This document shows positions 40,353 to 48,653 of a stretch of 64,000 nt of DNA, one piece after another. Location of the stretch: NCBI RefSeq assembly GCF_001667375.1, contig NZ_LZIN01000071.1, forward strand, positions 1 through 64,000, written 5' to 3'. Position numbers and translations under genes: made by a program. This DNA comes from Mycolicibacter sinensis. GTDB lineage: Bacteria > Actinomycetota > Actinomycetes > Mycobacteriales > Mycobacteriaceae. Under the pieces are notes generated by a model. It saw nothing but the letters and a program-made list of their open reading frames with translations. It had not been told where the DNA came from and ran no database searches. Every line of letters starts with the position of its first letter. The first letter of the stretch is position 1.

Positions 40353-43259
40353 TCAGGCCTGCGGACGGGAGAACTCCTCGGTCGACTCGGCGTCGCGTTG
40401 GTCGTCGGCGGCTTCGCGCTGCCGGGCGGCTTTGCCGCCGACGTGCGGCAGCACGTTGATCGGCCACCAGAACCAGCGGCCCATCAGCGCCGCGATCGAC
40501 GGCGTCATGAACGCCCGCACGATCAAGGTGTCGAACAGCAGCCCGAGGCCGATGGTGGTGCCGATCTGCCCGATGATGCGCAGGTCGCTGACGGCCATCG
40601 AGGCCATGGTGAAGGCGAACACCAGGCCGGCCGCCGTCACCACCTTTCCGGTACCGCCCATCGCCCGGATGATGCCGGTGTGCAGCCCGGCGTGGATCTC
40701 CTCTTTGAATCGCGATACCAGCATCAGGTTGTAGTCCGAGCCCACGGCTAGCAGGACGATCACTGACATCACCAAGACCAGCCAGTGCAGTGGCATACCG
40801 ATGATGTGCTGCCACACCAGCACCGACAGCCCGAACGACGCCCCCAGTGACAGCGCGACGGTGCCGACGATCACCAACGCCGCGACCAGCGCGCGGGTGA
40901 TGATCAGCATGATGACGAAAATCAGGCACAGCGAGGCGATTCCGGCGATCAGCAGGTCGTAGTAGGAGCCGTCGTGCATGTCCTTGAACAGCGCCGCGGT
41001 CCCGCCGAGATAGATTTTCGCGTCCTCGAGCGGCGTTCCCTTGAGCGCCTCCTCGGCGGCCGTGCGGATCTGGTCGATACGCGCAATGCCTTCGGCGGTA
41101 GCGGGATTGCCCCGGTGCGAGATGATCATCCGGACGGCCTTGCCATCCGGGGACAAGAACATCTTCATCGCCCGCTGGAAGTCGGGGTTCTCGAACACCT
41201 CCGGCGGCAGGTAGAAGGAGTCGTCGTTCTTGGACTCGTCGAACGCCTTGCCCATCGCGGTGGCGTTGTCGCCCATCTCGTCCATCTGGGCGAAGATCCC
41301 GGACATGGTGCTGTGCATCGTCAGCATCATGGTCTGCATGGTCGCCATGGTGTCGATCATCGGCGGGAAGGTGGTCAGCATCTCCGGCATGAGCTTGTCC
41401 ATGTCGCCCATGTGCGCGATCATCTTGTCCATGCTCTCGCTCATCTGATCGACACTGTCGACCATGTCGAACGCCGAGCGCAGCGAGAAGCAGATCGGGA
41501 TGTCGTAGCAGTGCGGTTCCCAGTAGAAGTAGTTGCGGATCGGCCGCCAGAAATCCTCGAAATCGGCGATGTGGTCCCGGATGTCGTAGATCTGGCCCTG
41601 CAGCTCGTCCATGTCGACCACCATCTCGTGGGTGATCCCGGCCAACCGGCTCATGTAGCCGAGCATCTGGCGCATGGTGGCGATGGTCTCCCCCATCGCG
41701 TCGGCCTGGGTGAGCATGTCGTCCATGCGCTTCTTCTGGAACTGCATGGTCGCCATCTGACCGGCGTTCTGCATGCTGATCTGGAACGGGATCGAGGTGT
41801 GTTCCAGCGGGGTGCCCTGCGGCCGGGTGATCGCCTGAACCCGGGAGATCCCGACGACCTTGAACACCGCCTTGGCCAGTTTGTCGATGACCAGGAAGTC
41901 CGACGGGTTGCGCAGGTCGTGATCGGATTCGATCATCAGCACCTCCGGCATCATCCGGGACTGCGAGAAGTGCCGGTCGGCCGCGTTGAAGCCCTCGTTG
42001 GCCGGGATGTCGGTGGGGATGTATTTCCGGTCGTCGTAGGCGGGCTGATAGCCGGGGAGCGCGAGCAGGCCGACGGCCGCAACGGCCAGGGAGGCGACCA
42101 GAATCGGCCCCGGCCACCGGACGATCGCCGTGCCCAGCTGCCGCCAGCCCCGGGTGCTCATCTTGCGCTTCGGCTCGAAAAGGCCGAACCGGCTGCCGAC
42201 GGTGATGATCGCCGGGCCCAGCGTCAACGCGGCGAGCACCGAGACGACCATGCCGACCGCACACGGGATGCCCAGCGAGACGAAGTAGGGCATGTGGGTG
42301 AAGTGCAGGCAGAACACCGCCCCGGCGATGGTGAGGCCGGAACCCAGGATGACGTGCGAGACGCCGTTGAAAGCCGTGTAGTAGGCGGTTTCTGGGTCCT
42401 CGCCGTTGTGGCGGGCTTCGTGGTATCGGCCGATCAGGAAGATCGCGTAGTCGGTGCCGGCGGCGATCGCCAGCGAGACCAGCAGGTTGACCGAGAACGT
42501 CGTCAGCCCGACCAGGTGGTGATGACCCAGAAAGGCCACCACTCCGCGTGCGGCGGACAGTTCCAGGCCGACCGTGGCTAGCAGCAGCACCACGGTGGTG
42601 ATCGACCGGTAGACCGCCAGCAGCATGGTCAGGATCACCGTGATGGTGACGGCCATCATCCGCAGCATGGACTTGTCGCCGGCGGAGTTCATGTCGTTGG
42701 CCAGCGCCGCGGTGCCGGTGACATAGACCTTCAGCCCTGGCGGTTTCTGGACCGAGTCCACGATGTTGCGGACCGACTCCACGGACTCGTTGGCCAACGC
42801 CTGCCCGATGTTGCCGACCAGGTTCAGCTGCACGTAAGTCGCTCTGCCGTCGGCGCTTTGGGCACCGACCGAGGTCATCGGGTCGCCCCAGAAATCCTGG
42901 ACGTGCTGCACGTGCGCGGTGTCGGCTTCGAGCCGCTTGACCATCTCGGCGTAGTACTCGTGTTCGGCGTCGCCGAGTTCGTGGTCGGCCTCCAGCACGA
43001 TCATCGCGGTGCTGTCGGAATCCGACTCCTGAAAGACCTTGCCCATCTCGGTCATGGCCTGCATGGATGGGGCGGTGGTCGGACTCGCCGAGACGGCGTT
43101 CTCCTTGCCGATCTGTTCCAGCGACGGCACGGTGACGCTGAGCAGCACGATCAGCCCCAGCCAGGCGAGGATGATGGGCACCGACAGCCGGCGGATGGTG
43201 CGCGCGACGAATGTCCGCTGAGGAGGTCCGCCCGCGCCGTCGGTTATGGGCGAACTCAT
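40353..43259 (-). CDS. mmpL4: RND-family lipid/siderophore transporter MmpL4-like
   Basis: A 968-residue inner-membrane transporter, the length of M. tuberculosis MmpL4. Two blocks of membrane helices each follow a large periplasmic domain. Key blocks include [20 protein letters not shown] and [19 protein letters not shown], holding the Asp-Tyr pairs that relay protons in MmpL proteins. Residues about 480-680 form a coiled-coil-rich insert with many Met residues ([21 protein letters not shown]). MmpL4/MmpL5 export siderophores; in other mycobacteria MmpL4 homologues move glycopeptidolipids. The start overlaps the mmpS4 stop by 4 nt (ATGA). Confidence 0.94.
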   Translation of the reverse strand: MSSPITDGAGGPPQRTFVARTIRRLSVPIILAWLGLIVLLSVTVPSLEQIGKENAVSASPTTAPSMQAMTEMGKVFQESDSDSTAMIVLEADHELGDAEHEYYAEMVKRLEADTAHVQHVQDFWGDPMTSVGAQSADGRATYVQLNLVGNIGQALANESVESVRNIVDSVQKPPGLKVYVTGTAALANDMNSAGDKSMLRMMAVTITVILTMLLAVYRSITTVVLLLATVGLELSAARGVVAFLGHHHLVGLTTFSVNLLVSLAIAAGTDYAIFLIGRYHEARHNGEDPETAYYTAFNGVSHVILGSGLTIAGAVFCLHFTHMPYFVSLGIPCAVGMVVSVLAALTLGPAIITVGSRFGLFEPKRKMSTRGWRQLGTAIVRWPGPILVASLAVAAVGLLALPGYQPAYDDRKYIPTDIPANEGFNAADRHFSQSRMMPEVLMIESDHDLRNPSDFLVIDKLAKAVFKVVGISRVQAITRPQGTPLEHTSIPFQISMQNAGQMATMQFQKKRMDDMLTQADAMGETIATMRQMLGYMSRLAGITHEMVVDMDELQGQIYDIRDHIADFEDFWRPIRNYFYWEPHCYDIPICFSLRSAFDMVDSVDQMSESMDKMIAHMGDMDKLMPEMLTTFPPMIDTMATMQTMMLTMHSTMSGIFAQMDEMGDNATAMGKAFDESKNDDSFYLPPEVFENPDFQRAMKMFLSPDGKAVRMIISHRGNPATAEGIARIDQIRTAAEEALKGTPLEDAKIYLGGTAALFKDMHDGSYYDLLIAGIASLCLIFVIMLIITRALVAALVIVGTVALSLGASFGLSVLVWQHIIGMPLHWLVLVMSVIVLLAVGSDYNLMLVSRFKEEIHAGLHTGIIRAMGGTGKVVTAAGLVFAFTMASMAVSDLRIIGQIGTTIGLGLLFDTLIVRAFMTPSIAALMGRWFWWPINVLPHVGGKAARQREAADDQRDAESTEEFSRPQA

Positions 43260-43678
43260 GCCGCCTTCAGCAGACAGAAGGTGTAGGCGTTGACCTCATT
43301 GGAGATGCGTTCGGCCTTCACCTCCCCATCCACGGTGATCCGGCAGCCGATGCTGTTGCTATTGCCTTGCGCCATAATGCTTCCCACCACTGCCGGCAAG
43401 GTGGTGACGATTTCGAGCTGCCACGGCAGCGCGGCGTCGGAAACGCGTTGCGGTTCGGAGTTGACGTCGAAGTAGCTGATGTCGGCCACGGTGCCCGGCG
43501 GGCCGAAGATCTCGTAGGTCAACCGCTTGGGATTGAAGGGCTTGGTCTCGTCGATCTGGCCGTCGGCGTAGGTCGGCCGCTTCTCGGATCCGAACAGGCC
43601 ATGGATACGCGTCACCGTGAACCCGGCGACAGCGACCACGGCCAGAATCACCAGGGGTATCCACACCCGACTCAGCAC
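43256..43678 (-). CDS. mmpS4: MmpS4-like membrane accessory protein
   Basis: A 140-residue single-pass protein with an N-terminal membrane segment ([16 protein letters not shown]) and a beta-rich periplasmic domain, including [21 protein letters not shown] and [13 protein letters not shown]. It has the same length as the M. tuberculosis MmpS4 I recall and aligns with it from the first residue, which fixes the GTG start at 43678. It works with MmpL4 in export. It is the first gene of the minus-strand operon, divergent from the TetR gene. Confidence 0.94.
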   Translation of the reverse strand: MLSRVWIPLVILAVVAVAGFTVTRIHGLFGSEKRPTYADGQIDETKPFNPKRLTYEIFGPPGTVADISYFDVNSEPQRVSDAALPWQLEIVTTLPAVVGSIMAQGNSNSIGCRITVDGEVKAERISNEVNAYTFCLLKAA

Positions 43679-43734
43679 CTTGAAAATCGGAGTCCCCTTC
43701 AGCTAGCACCTTTGGGTACCCTAACCCAAGTCCA

Positions 43735-43750
43735 CGTGCGTAAACGCACG
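43735..43750. promoter_or_regulatory. Operator candidate 1 in the mmpS4/tetR divergent promoter
   Basis: CGTGCGT-AA-ACGCACG is a palindrome with perfect 7-bp arms. The half-site GTGCGT is shared with operator 2, 40 bp away. Confidence 0.65.
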
Positions 43751-43775
43751 CTACAGCACGGTCCGGAGCTGTCGC

Positions 43776-43794
43776 AACGCACATTGCGTGCGTT
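43776..43794. promoter_or_regulatory. Operator candidate 2, abutting the tetR -10 box
   Basis: AACGCAC-ATTGC-GTGCGTT is a perfect 7-bp inverted repeat with a 5-nt spacer. Its last base is the first base of the TATCCT -10 box of the tetR gene, so binding would block the regulator's own promoter. Confidence 0.7.
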
Positions 43795-43799
43795 ATCCT
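43794..43799 (+). promoter_or_regulatory. -10 box for leaderless tetR
   Basis: TATCCT ends 6 nt before the GTG at 43806, supporting that start codon over the one at 43788. Confidence 0.6.
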
Positions 43800-43805
43800 C
43801 GCGCC

Positions 43806-44471
43806 GTGCGGCAGGTCCCATTTCAACGCGCTCGTAGCGAAGAAAAGAAGCGGCAGCGGGCAGAAGCGCTGGTGGAAGCCGCCCGTGCGGTGGCGCTGGA
43901 GGCCGGTGTCGCGTCGGTGACGTTGACCGCGGTGGCCAGCCGCGCCGGGGTGCACCACTCAGCCGTGCGCCGCTACTTCAGCTCCTATAAAGAGGTGCTG
44001 CTCCGTCTGTCCGCCGAGAGCTGGCAGCGCTGGTCGGAGTCGGTCTGCACCGACTTGGACCAGCCCGGTCCGATGTCGCCGGAGCGGGTGGTCCAGACCC
44101 TGGTCAGCGGGCTGGTCGCCGATCCGTTGTTCTGCGACCTGCTGTCCAACCTGCACCTGCATCTGGAGCACGAGGTGGACGCCGAGCGGGTGATCGAGGT
44201 GCGACGGGTCAGTGCTGCCGCGGTGATGGCCAGTGCCGGTGCGATCGAACGGGCGCTGCCCGCGCTGGGGCCGAAAGGTGCGCTGGATCTGCTGTTGGCG
44301 GCCTATTCGCTGGGGTCGGTACTGTGGCAGGTCTCACACCCGCCGCCGTCCCTGACCGAGGCCTACGCCGACGAGCCGGAACTGGCGCCCGGCTGGGACC
44401 TGGACTTCGGCACCGCGCTGACCCGGCTGCTCACCGCGACCTGCATGGGGCTGCTGGAGCAGTCAGCCTGA
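43806..44471 (+). CDS. TetR-family regulator divergent from mmpS4-mmpL4
   Basis: A 221-residue TetR protein with helix-turn-helix VASVTLTAVASRAGVHHSAVRRYF around residues 33-56 and a helical ligand domain. It occupies the place of Rv0452 beside mmpS4-mmpL4 in M. tuberculosis. GTG 43806 is used, not the GTG at 43788. The -10 box TATCCT and an operator half-site occupy 43788-43799, so translation cannot sensibly begin there. It probably represses itself and the transporter operon through the two palindromes. Confidence 0.88.
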   Translation: MRQVPFQRARSEEKKRQRAEALVEAARAVALEAGVASVTLTAVASRAGVHHSAVRRYFSSYKEVLLRLSAESWQRWSESVCTDLDQPGPMSPERVVQTLVSGLVADPLFCDLLSNLHLHLEHEVDAERVIEVRRVSAAAVMASAGAIERALPALGPKGALDLLLAAYSLGSVLWQVSHPPPSLTEAYADEPELAPGWDLDFGTALTRLLTATCMGLLEQSA

Positions 44472-45488
44472 CTTCTCCCGGCTGGGCTGCACCCGCTTGG
44501 GCTCCCCGGGCATCTTCGGATAGTTCGGCGGGTACGGCAGGTCACCGAGGCCACGCGCTTCGTCGGCGACGACCATCTCCAGCAGCGGCTCGAGGGATTG
44601 TTCGAGATCATCGATGGTGTGCCAAGGGTCGCCGCGACGTGCCACCAGGTCGGGCACGGTGGCGATGGTGTAGTCGTCGGGGTCCACTGCGCTGTTTGAG
44701 GCGAGTTCGCCCCAGGTCAGCGGCGTGGAGACGGTGGCGATCGGGGTGGCTCGCACCGAGTAGGCCGACGCCATGGTGCGATCGCGGGCGTTCTGGTTGA
44801 AGTCCACAAAGATTCGCCGACCCCGCTCCTCCTTCCACCAGGAGCAGGTGGCCAGCTTCGGTGCTCGGCGCTCGATCTCGCGGGCCAGCGCGATCCCGGC
44901 CCGGCGGACTTCGATGAAGTCCCAGTCGGTCTTGATCCGCAGGTAGATGTGCAGGCCGCGGCCTCCGGAGGTCTTGACGTAGCCGACGAGTCCGAGCTCG
45001 TCGAGCAGCGGGCGTACCACCTCCAGGGCGACGGCGCGGGCCTGCGCGAAGCCGGTGCCCGGCTGCGGGTCCAGATCGATGCGCAGCTCGTCGGGGTGGT
45101 CGGTGTCGGGACAGCGCACCGGCCACGGGTGGAAGGTGACGGTGCTCATCTGCACCGCCCACAGGACGTCGGCGGGCCGGGTGACCTTGAGGGCGTCGGC
45201 GGTGCGGCCGGAGGGGAACGTCACCCGGCAGGACTCCACATCGTCGGGATGCCCCCGCGGCAACCGCTTCTGGTAGACCTCGGCGCCTTCGATGCCGTCC
45301 GGGAACCGCTGCAGATGGGTGGGCCGGTCGGCCAGTGCCTGCAGCAACGGCCCGTTGGCCACCGCCAGGTAGTAGTCGGCCAACGCCCGCTTGGTGCCGG
45401 CGGCGCCGAGCCGGGGAAAGTACACCTTGTCGCCGCTGGTGAACCGGACGGCGGTGCCGGCCACATCCAACTCCTCGGCGGCGGCCAC
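44463..45488 (-). CDS. LigD-like primase-polymerase (Prim-PolC, Rv3730c type)
   Basis: A 341-residue archaeo-eukaryotic primase-type polymerase without fused ligase. Metal-binding Asp138 and Asp140 lie in RIDLDPQPG, SGGRGLHIYLRI forms the nucleotide pocket near 175, and a third acidic residue is in IFVDFNQNARDRT. Such stand-alone enzymes fill short gaps with ribonucleotides during excision repair and hand the nick to LigC, encoded immediately upstream. The GTG start lies one base past the ligC stop. The C-terminus converges on, and overlaps by 9 bp, the TetR gene. Confidence 0.92.
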   Translation of the reverse strand: MAAAEELDVAGTAVRFTSGDKVYFPRLGAAGTKRALADYYLAVANGPLLQALADRPTHLQRFPDGIEGAEVYQKRLPRGHPDDVESCRVTFPSGRTADALKVTRPADVLWAVQMSTVTFHPWPVRCPDTDHPDELRIDLDPQPGTGFAQARAVALEVVRPLLDELGLVGYVKTSGGRGLHIYLRIKTDWDFIEVRRAGIALAREIERRAPKLATCSWWKEERGRRIFVDFNQNARDRTMASAYSVRATPIATVSTPLTWGELASNSAVDPDDYTIATVPDLVARRGDPWHTIDDLEQSLEPLLEMVVADEARGLGDLPYPPNYPKMPGEPKRVQPSREKSG

Positions 45489-45489
45489 G

Positions 45490-46515
45490 TCAGCTCTCCA
45501 GCACGTCGGCGAGTTCGTAGTTCAGCGGGACATCGAGCTGGTCGAAGGTGCAACTGGCCGGGTCGCGATCGGGGCGCCAGCGCAGCAGTTTCACGGTGTG
45601 CCGGAAGCGCATCCCTTCCATCTGGTCATAGGCGACCTCGGCGACCCGCTCGGGCCGGATCGGGATCCACTGCTTGTCGGCCTTGGTGTTCCACCGGCTG
45701 GGCTCGCCCTCGCGGACGTCGCCGAGGCGCAGCGGCTCCAGCTCAGCCAGGAGCTTGAGCCGGTCGGCGTCGGTGAACGAGGCCGCGCCGCCGACCATCG
45801 CCAGTTCGCCGTCGGGGCGGTACAGGCCCAACAGCAACGAGCCGATGCCGGCGCCGCTCTTGTGGATGCGGTAGCCCATGACGACGCAGTCGGCGTCGCG
45901 GCGGTGTTTGACCTTGACCATCTCGCGCTTGCCGGGCAGATACCGCCCGTCGGTGCGTTTGGCGACCACGCCGTCCAGCCCGGCCCCTTCGAACGTGGTG
46001 AGCCAGTGCGTGGCCTGCTCAGGGTCGGCGGTGGCGCGGGTGACGTGGCAGCTGGGACCACCGGTGATCAGCTCCGTCAGCGCCTCGCGCCGCACCCGGA
46101 ACGGTTCGTCGAGCAGTGAGGCCTGCCCGGTGGCCAGCGCGTCGAAGCCGATGAACTGCGCCGGGGTCTGCTCGGCCAGCATCCGCACCCGGCTCTGGGC
46201 GGGGTGAATCCGCTGGCTCAGCGACTCCCAGTCCAGCCGGGTGCGTCCGCCGATCTGACGGGGTACCACCACCTCCCCGTCGAGCACGCAGCGCGGCGCG
46301 ACCTCGGCGCGCAACGCGTTCAGCAGTTCGGGGAAGTAACGGCCCAACGGCTTGCCGTTGCGCGACTGCAGCAACACCTCGTCGCCGTCACGAAAGACGA
46401 TGGCGCGAAAGCCGTCCCACTTGGGTTCATAGGACCAGAGGCCGGGTTGGTCGGGAACCTTGGCCGCCGCCTTGGCGAGCATCGGATCCACCGGCGGCGC
46501 CACGGGCAGGTCCAT
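45490..46515 (-). CDS. ligC: ATP-dependent DNA ligase LigC
   Basis: A 341-residue ligase that seals nicks using ATP. The adenylated Lys32 is in YEPKWDGFRAI, followed by CVLDGEVVV, the EGLDGVVAKR-like block (GAGLDGVVAKRTD) and MVKVKHRRDADCVV. A C-terminal OB domain completes the minimal enzyme. ATG 46515 aligns with the start I recall for M. tuberculosis LigC; ATG 46524 is also in frame. It forms an operon with the primase-polymerase. In M. tuberculosis the two genes are adjacent too, with, as I recall, a different strand arrangement. Confidence 0.92.
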   Translation of the reverse strand: MDLPVAPPVDPMLAKAAAKVPDQPGLWSYEPKWDGFRAIVFRDGDEVLLQSRNGKPLGRYFPELLNALRAEVAPRCVLDGEVVVPRQIGGRTRLDWESLSQRIHPAQSRVRMLAEQTPAQFIGFDALATGQASLLDEPFRVRREALTELITGGPSCHVTRATADPEQATHWLTTFEGAGLDGVVAKRTDGRYLPGKREMVKVKHRRDADCVVMGYRIHKSGAGIGSLLLGLYRPDGELAMVGGAASFTDADRLKLLAELEPLRLGDVREGEPSRWNTKADKQWIPIRPERVAEVAYDQMEGMRFRHTVKLLRWRPDRDPASCTFDQLDVPLNYELADVLES

Positions 46516-46532
46516 GCTGTCCATCAAAACCC

Positions 46533-46595
46533 CGCCGAGTGTGCGGTTTCATCCGCGACACACCGGAGTTGGCGGATAGAAACGCACATTCGACG
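46533..46595. repeat. Imperfect palindrome (hairpin family, copy 3)
   Basis: Arms 46533-46556 and 46572-46595 match at 19 of 24 positions. The ends read CGCCGAGTGTGCG and CGCACATTCGACG, the terminal motif of the family. It lies between the haloalkane dehalogenase stop and the ligC start, both on the minus strand. Confidence 0.7.
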
Positions 46596-46621
46596 GGCGG
46601 GGCGGGACTGGCATAGGACCT

Positions 46622-47527
46622 TCAACGGCGCAGGAACTCCACGATGTGGCCGGCCAGCTCCTCGCCGGCGTCCTCCTGCAGGAAGTGGCCGGCGTCGTGG
46701 ATCACCGGGTGGGCGCGGCCGCGCGCGCCGCGCATCTCGCGCTGGAAGATCGGACCCATCGCCCCGGTGATCGGGTCACCGTCACTGAACGCCACCAGCA
46801 TCGGGGTCTCCGAGGCGCACAGCGCGGCCCACGCCGACCGGTTGGCCGGGGCGGCCGGGTCCTCGGGGGTGGTCGGGATCAGCGACGGCATGGTGCGCGG
46901 GCCGACGCAGTAGCTGTCGTCGGGGAACGGCGCGTCGTAGCCGGCTCGCACCGCGTCGCCCATCGGCTTGCGGCACCCCGACTGCACGAACCATCCGACG
47001 TCGATCGTCGGCGCGTTCTGGATCGCCTCCCGGAAGCGCCACCAGATCTCCGGCATCGGGATATCCCCGGTGGGCAGCCCGGTGTTGGCCACCACGACGC
47101 GGGCGAACCGATCCGGGTTCTCGGCGACCAGCCGCAGTCCGATCAGCCCGCCCCAGTCCTGGCCGACCAGCGTCACCCGCTGCAGATCCAGCACGTCGAA
47201 CGCCAGCGCCCGCATCCACTCGACGTGGCGGGCGTAGGTGTGGTCTTCCGCGCGGGTCGGCTTGTCCGAGCGCCCGAATCCGACCAGGTCCGGACAGATC
47301 ACCCGGTGGCCGGCCTCGGCCAGGATCGGCATCATCTTGCGATACAGATACGACCACGACGGCTCGCCGTGCAGCATCAGGATCGGGTCGCCCTCGTCCG
47401 GGCCGTCTTCCACCCAGGCCACCCGCAGGGTGCCGCCGTCATCGTCGTCGAGGTCGCAGAACTGGGGCGAATAGCCGAAGTCGGGAAGGTTGACGAACCT
47501 GTCGTCGGGGGTACGCAGGGTCTGCAT
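46622..47527 (-). CDS. Haloalkane dehalogenase (subfamily I)
   Basis: A 301-residue alpha/beta hydrolase that displaces halide from haloalkanes. The nucleophile Asp124 and halide-binding Trp125 are in GQDWGG. The oxyanion block is HGEPSWSYLYRKM (53-65), and the remaining triad is an acid at Asp251 (SDGDP) with His281 (DAGHF). HGEPSWSYLYR and the acid position indicate the HLD-I group, as for DhmA-type mycobacterial enzymes. ATG 47527 sits exactly 7 nt past the last base of a TAGTGT box, so transcription seems leaderless. It is divergent from the DUF302 gene. Confidence 0.93.
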   Translation of the reverse strand: MQTLRTPDDRFVNLPDFGYSPQFCDLDDDDGGTLRVAWVEDGPDEGDPILMLHGEPSWSYLYRKMMPILAEAGHRVICPDLVGFGRSDKPTRAEDHTYARHVEWMRALAFDVLDLQRVTLVGQDWGGLIGLRLVAENPDRFARVVVANTGLPTGDIPMPEIWWRFREAIQNAPTIDVGWFVQSGCRKPMGDAVRAGYDAPFPDDSYCVGPRTMPSLIPTTPEDPAAPANRSAWAALCASETPMLVAFSDGDPITGAMGPIFQREMRGARGRAHPVIHDAGHFLQEDAGEELAGHIVEFLRR

Positions 47528-47533
47528 GAGGCG

Positions 47534-47539
47534 ACACTA
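47534..47539 (-). promoter_or_regulatory. -10 box for leaderless haloalkane dehalogenase
   Basis: On the minus strand TAGTGT ends 6 nt before the ATG at 47527. It lies 12 bp from the CsoR-like palindrome, so binding there could affect both directions. Confidence 0.55.
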
Positions 47540-47550
47540 CCGTGACGGTA

Positions 47551-47568
47551 TATACCCCGTGGGGTATA
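47551..47568. promoter_or_regulatory. CsoR-like palindromic operator
   Basis: TATACCCC-GT-GGGGTATA has perfect 8-bp arms. C-runs facing G-runs flanked by TATA are typical of CsoR/CstR-family metal or sulfur sensors. The right arm overlaps a TATAGT -10 box (47565-47570) of the DUF302 gene. No csoR gene is present in the window. Confidence 0.65.
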
Positions 47569-47601
47569 GTGGAGGTATCTACGGCGACCAAGGAGGTCTC
47601 A

Positions 47602-48018
47602 ATGTCCGTCGCGATGAGCACCGCGGTTTCCGGCGTCGACTTCGACACGGTTACCGCCAAGACGCGAGAATTACTGAAAGACAACGGTTTCGGTGTACTG
47701 ACTGAAATCGACATGCAGGCGACGCTGCGGGCCAAGCTCGGCGAGGAAATGGAGCGCTACTTGATCCTGGGCGCTTGTAACCCGCCGCTGGCACACCGCG
47801 CGGTGACCGCCGAGAAGCGCATCGGGGTGCTGCTGCCCTGCAACGTGGTGGTTCGCGAGGACCCACAACGCCCCGGCACCGTCCTGGTCGAGGCGATGAA
47901 CCCGCAACTGATGGCCCAAGTCGTCGACAATCCGGCGCTGGCGCCGATCGCCGACGAGGTAACCGAGAAGATCCGCACCGTCATCGATACCCTGGCTGGT
48001 GCGTTGCGTACCGCCTGA
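47602..48018 (+). CDS. DUF302 domain protein
   Basis: A 138-residue soluble protein. DUF302 signatures are seen in GFGVLTEIDMQATLRAKLG and YLILGACNPPLAHRAV, with a single conserved Cys in the latter and another in LLPCNVVV. ATG 47602 is chosen: AGGAGG lies 5 nt upstream, and the CsoR-like operator lies just before. The frame from 47542 would start inside the operator region. DUF302 proteins often accompany thiol, metal or sulfide-handling genes; the exact role is unknown. The Cys-rich peptide gene follows after 12 nt. Confidence 0.85.
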   Translation: MSVAMSTAVSGVDFDTVTAKTRELLKDNGFGVLTEIDMQATLRAKLGEEMERYLILGACNPPLAHRAVTAEKRIGVLLPCNVVVREDPQRPGTVLVEAMNPQLMAQVVDNPALAPIADEVTEKIRTVIDTLAGALRTA

Positions 48019-48030
48019 GAGGAACCGCTG

Positions 48031-48186
48031 ATGTGCTACCCCGTGCCGTGTCGGGTCTGCGGCAAGACCACCTGGGACGGCTGCGGCGAGCACATCGCCG
48101 ACGTGCGTGCGCAAGTGCCACCCGAGCAGTGGTGTGCGGGGCACGCCGAGTCGCAGGCCCCGCGGCGTTCCTGGTTCCGCCGTTAA
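48031..48186 (+). CDS. Small Cys-rich zinc-ribbon-like protein
   Basis: A 51-residue protein with cysteines in MCYPVPCRVCGK, DGCGEH and QWCAGH, with His residues near the last two, which could form a zinc or iron-sulfur site. ATG 48031 follows AGAGGAACC by a suitable spacing, 12 nt after the DUF302 stop, so the two are probably one operon. Similar short MCYPV-type proteins occur in other actinobacteria as far as I recall, with unknown function. The stop overlaps the converging Nudix gene stop by a few bases. Confidence 0.7.
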   Translation: MCYPVPCRVCGKTTWDGCGEHIADVRAQVPPEQWCAGHAESQAPRRSWFRR

Positions 48187-48650
48187 CCGTTAAGCGCAGC
48201 CAGCAGCCGGTCCAGCAGCGGACGCTGGCCGGCCAGCAACTTGGTGCGCGCGTGGGCGACGGTGAACCAGCCGACCCGGTCGACCTCGGGAAACTCCCGC
48301 AGCTTGCCTGACCGCGGTGGCCACTCCAGTTCGAAGGTGTTGCTGCGGGCGTCTGTGACATCGAGGTCGCCGCGCACAGCAAACGCCGTGACCACTTTTC
48401 CGCCGGCCTGTCGCACCACACCGAGATCCAGTCGCTCACCATCTGGTGGATCCAGTCCGATCTCCTCGACGAATTCACGTCGCGCGGTGACCCACGGGTC
48501 CTCGCCGTCGGGTTGCTCGCCCTTGGGGATCGACCACGCCCCGTCGTCCCGGCGTGCCCAGAACGGCCCGCCGGGATGGGCGATCAGCACCTCGACGGCG
48601 CCGTCGGGTCCCGACCGGTAGAGCAGCAGCCCGGCGCTGCGCTTGGCCAC
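48183..48650 (-). CDS. Nudix hydrolase
   Basis: A 155-residue pyrophosphohydrolase. The Nudix box GEQPDGEDPWVTARREFVEE (residues 44-63) matches GX5EX7REUXEEXGU. An N-terminal SAGLLLYR and SIPKGE are typical of the ADP-ribose/NADH or diadenosine-polyphosphate types, but substrate cannot be set. The GTG start at 48650 lies 3 nt past the tgs2 stop, so it is co-transcribed with that gene. Confidence 0.9.
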   Translation of the reverse strand: MAKRSAGLLLYRSGPDGAVEVLIAHPGGPFWARRDDGAWSIPKGEQPDGEDPWVTARREFVEEIGLDPPDGERLDLGVVRQAGGKVVTAFAVRGDLDVTDARSNTFELEWPPRSGKLREFPEVDRVGWFTVAHARTKLLAGQRPLLDRLLAALNG

Positions 48651-48653
48651 GGG

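Noticed and set aside
40285..42264. 659-codon minus-strand frame overlapping mmpL4 in another phase
   Set aside because: Out-of-frame reading of mmpL4; Asp/His/Arg-rich without domains.
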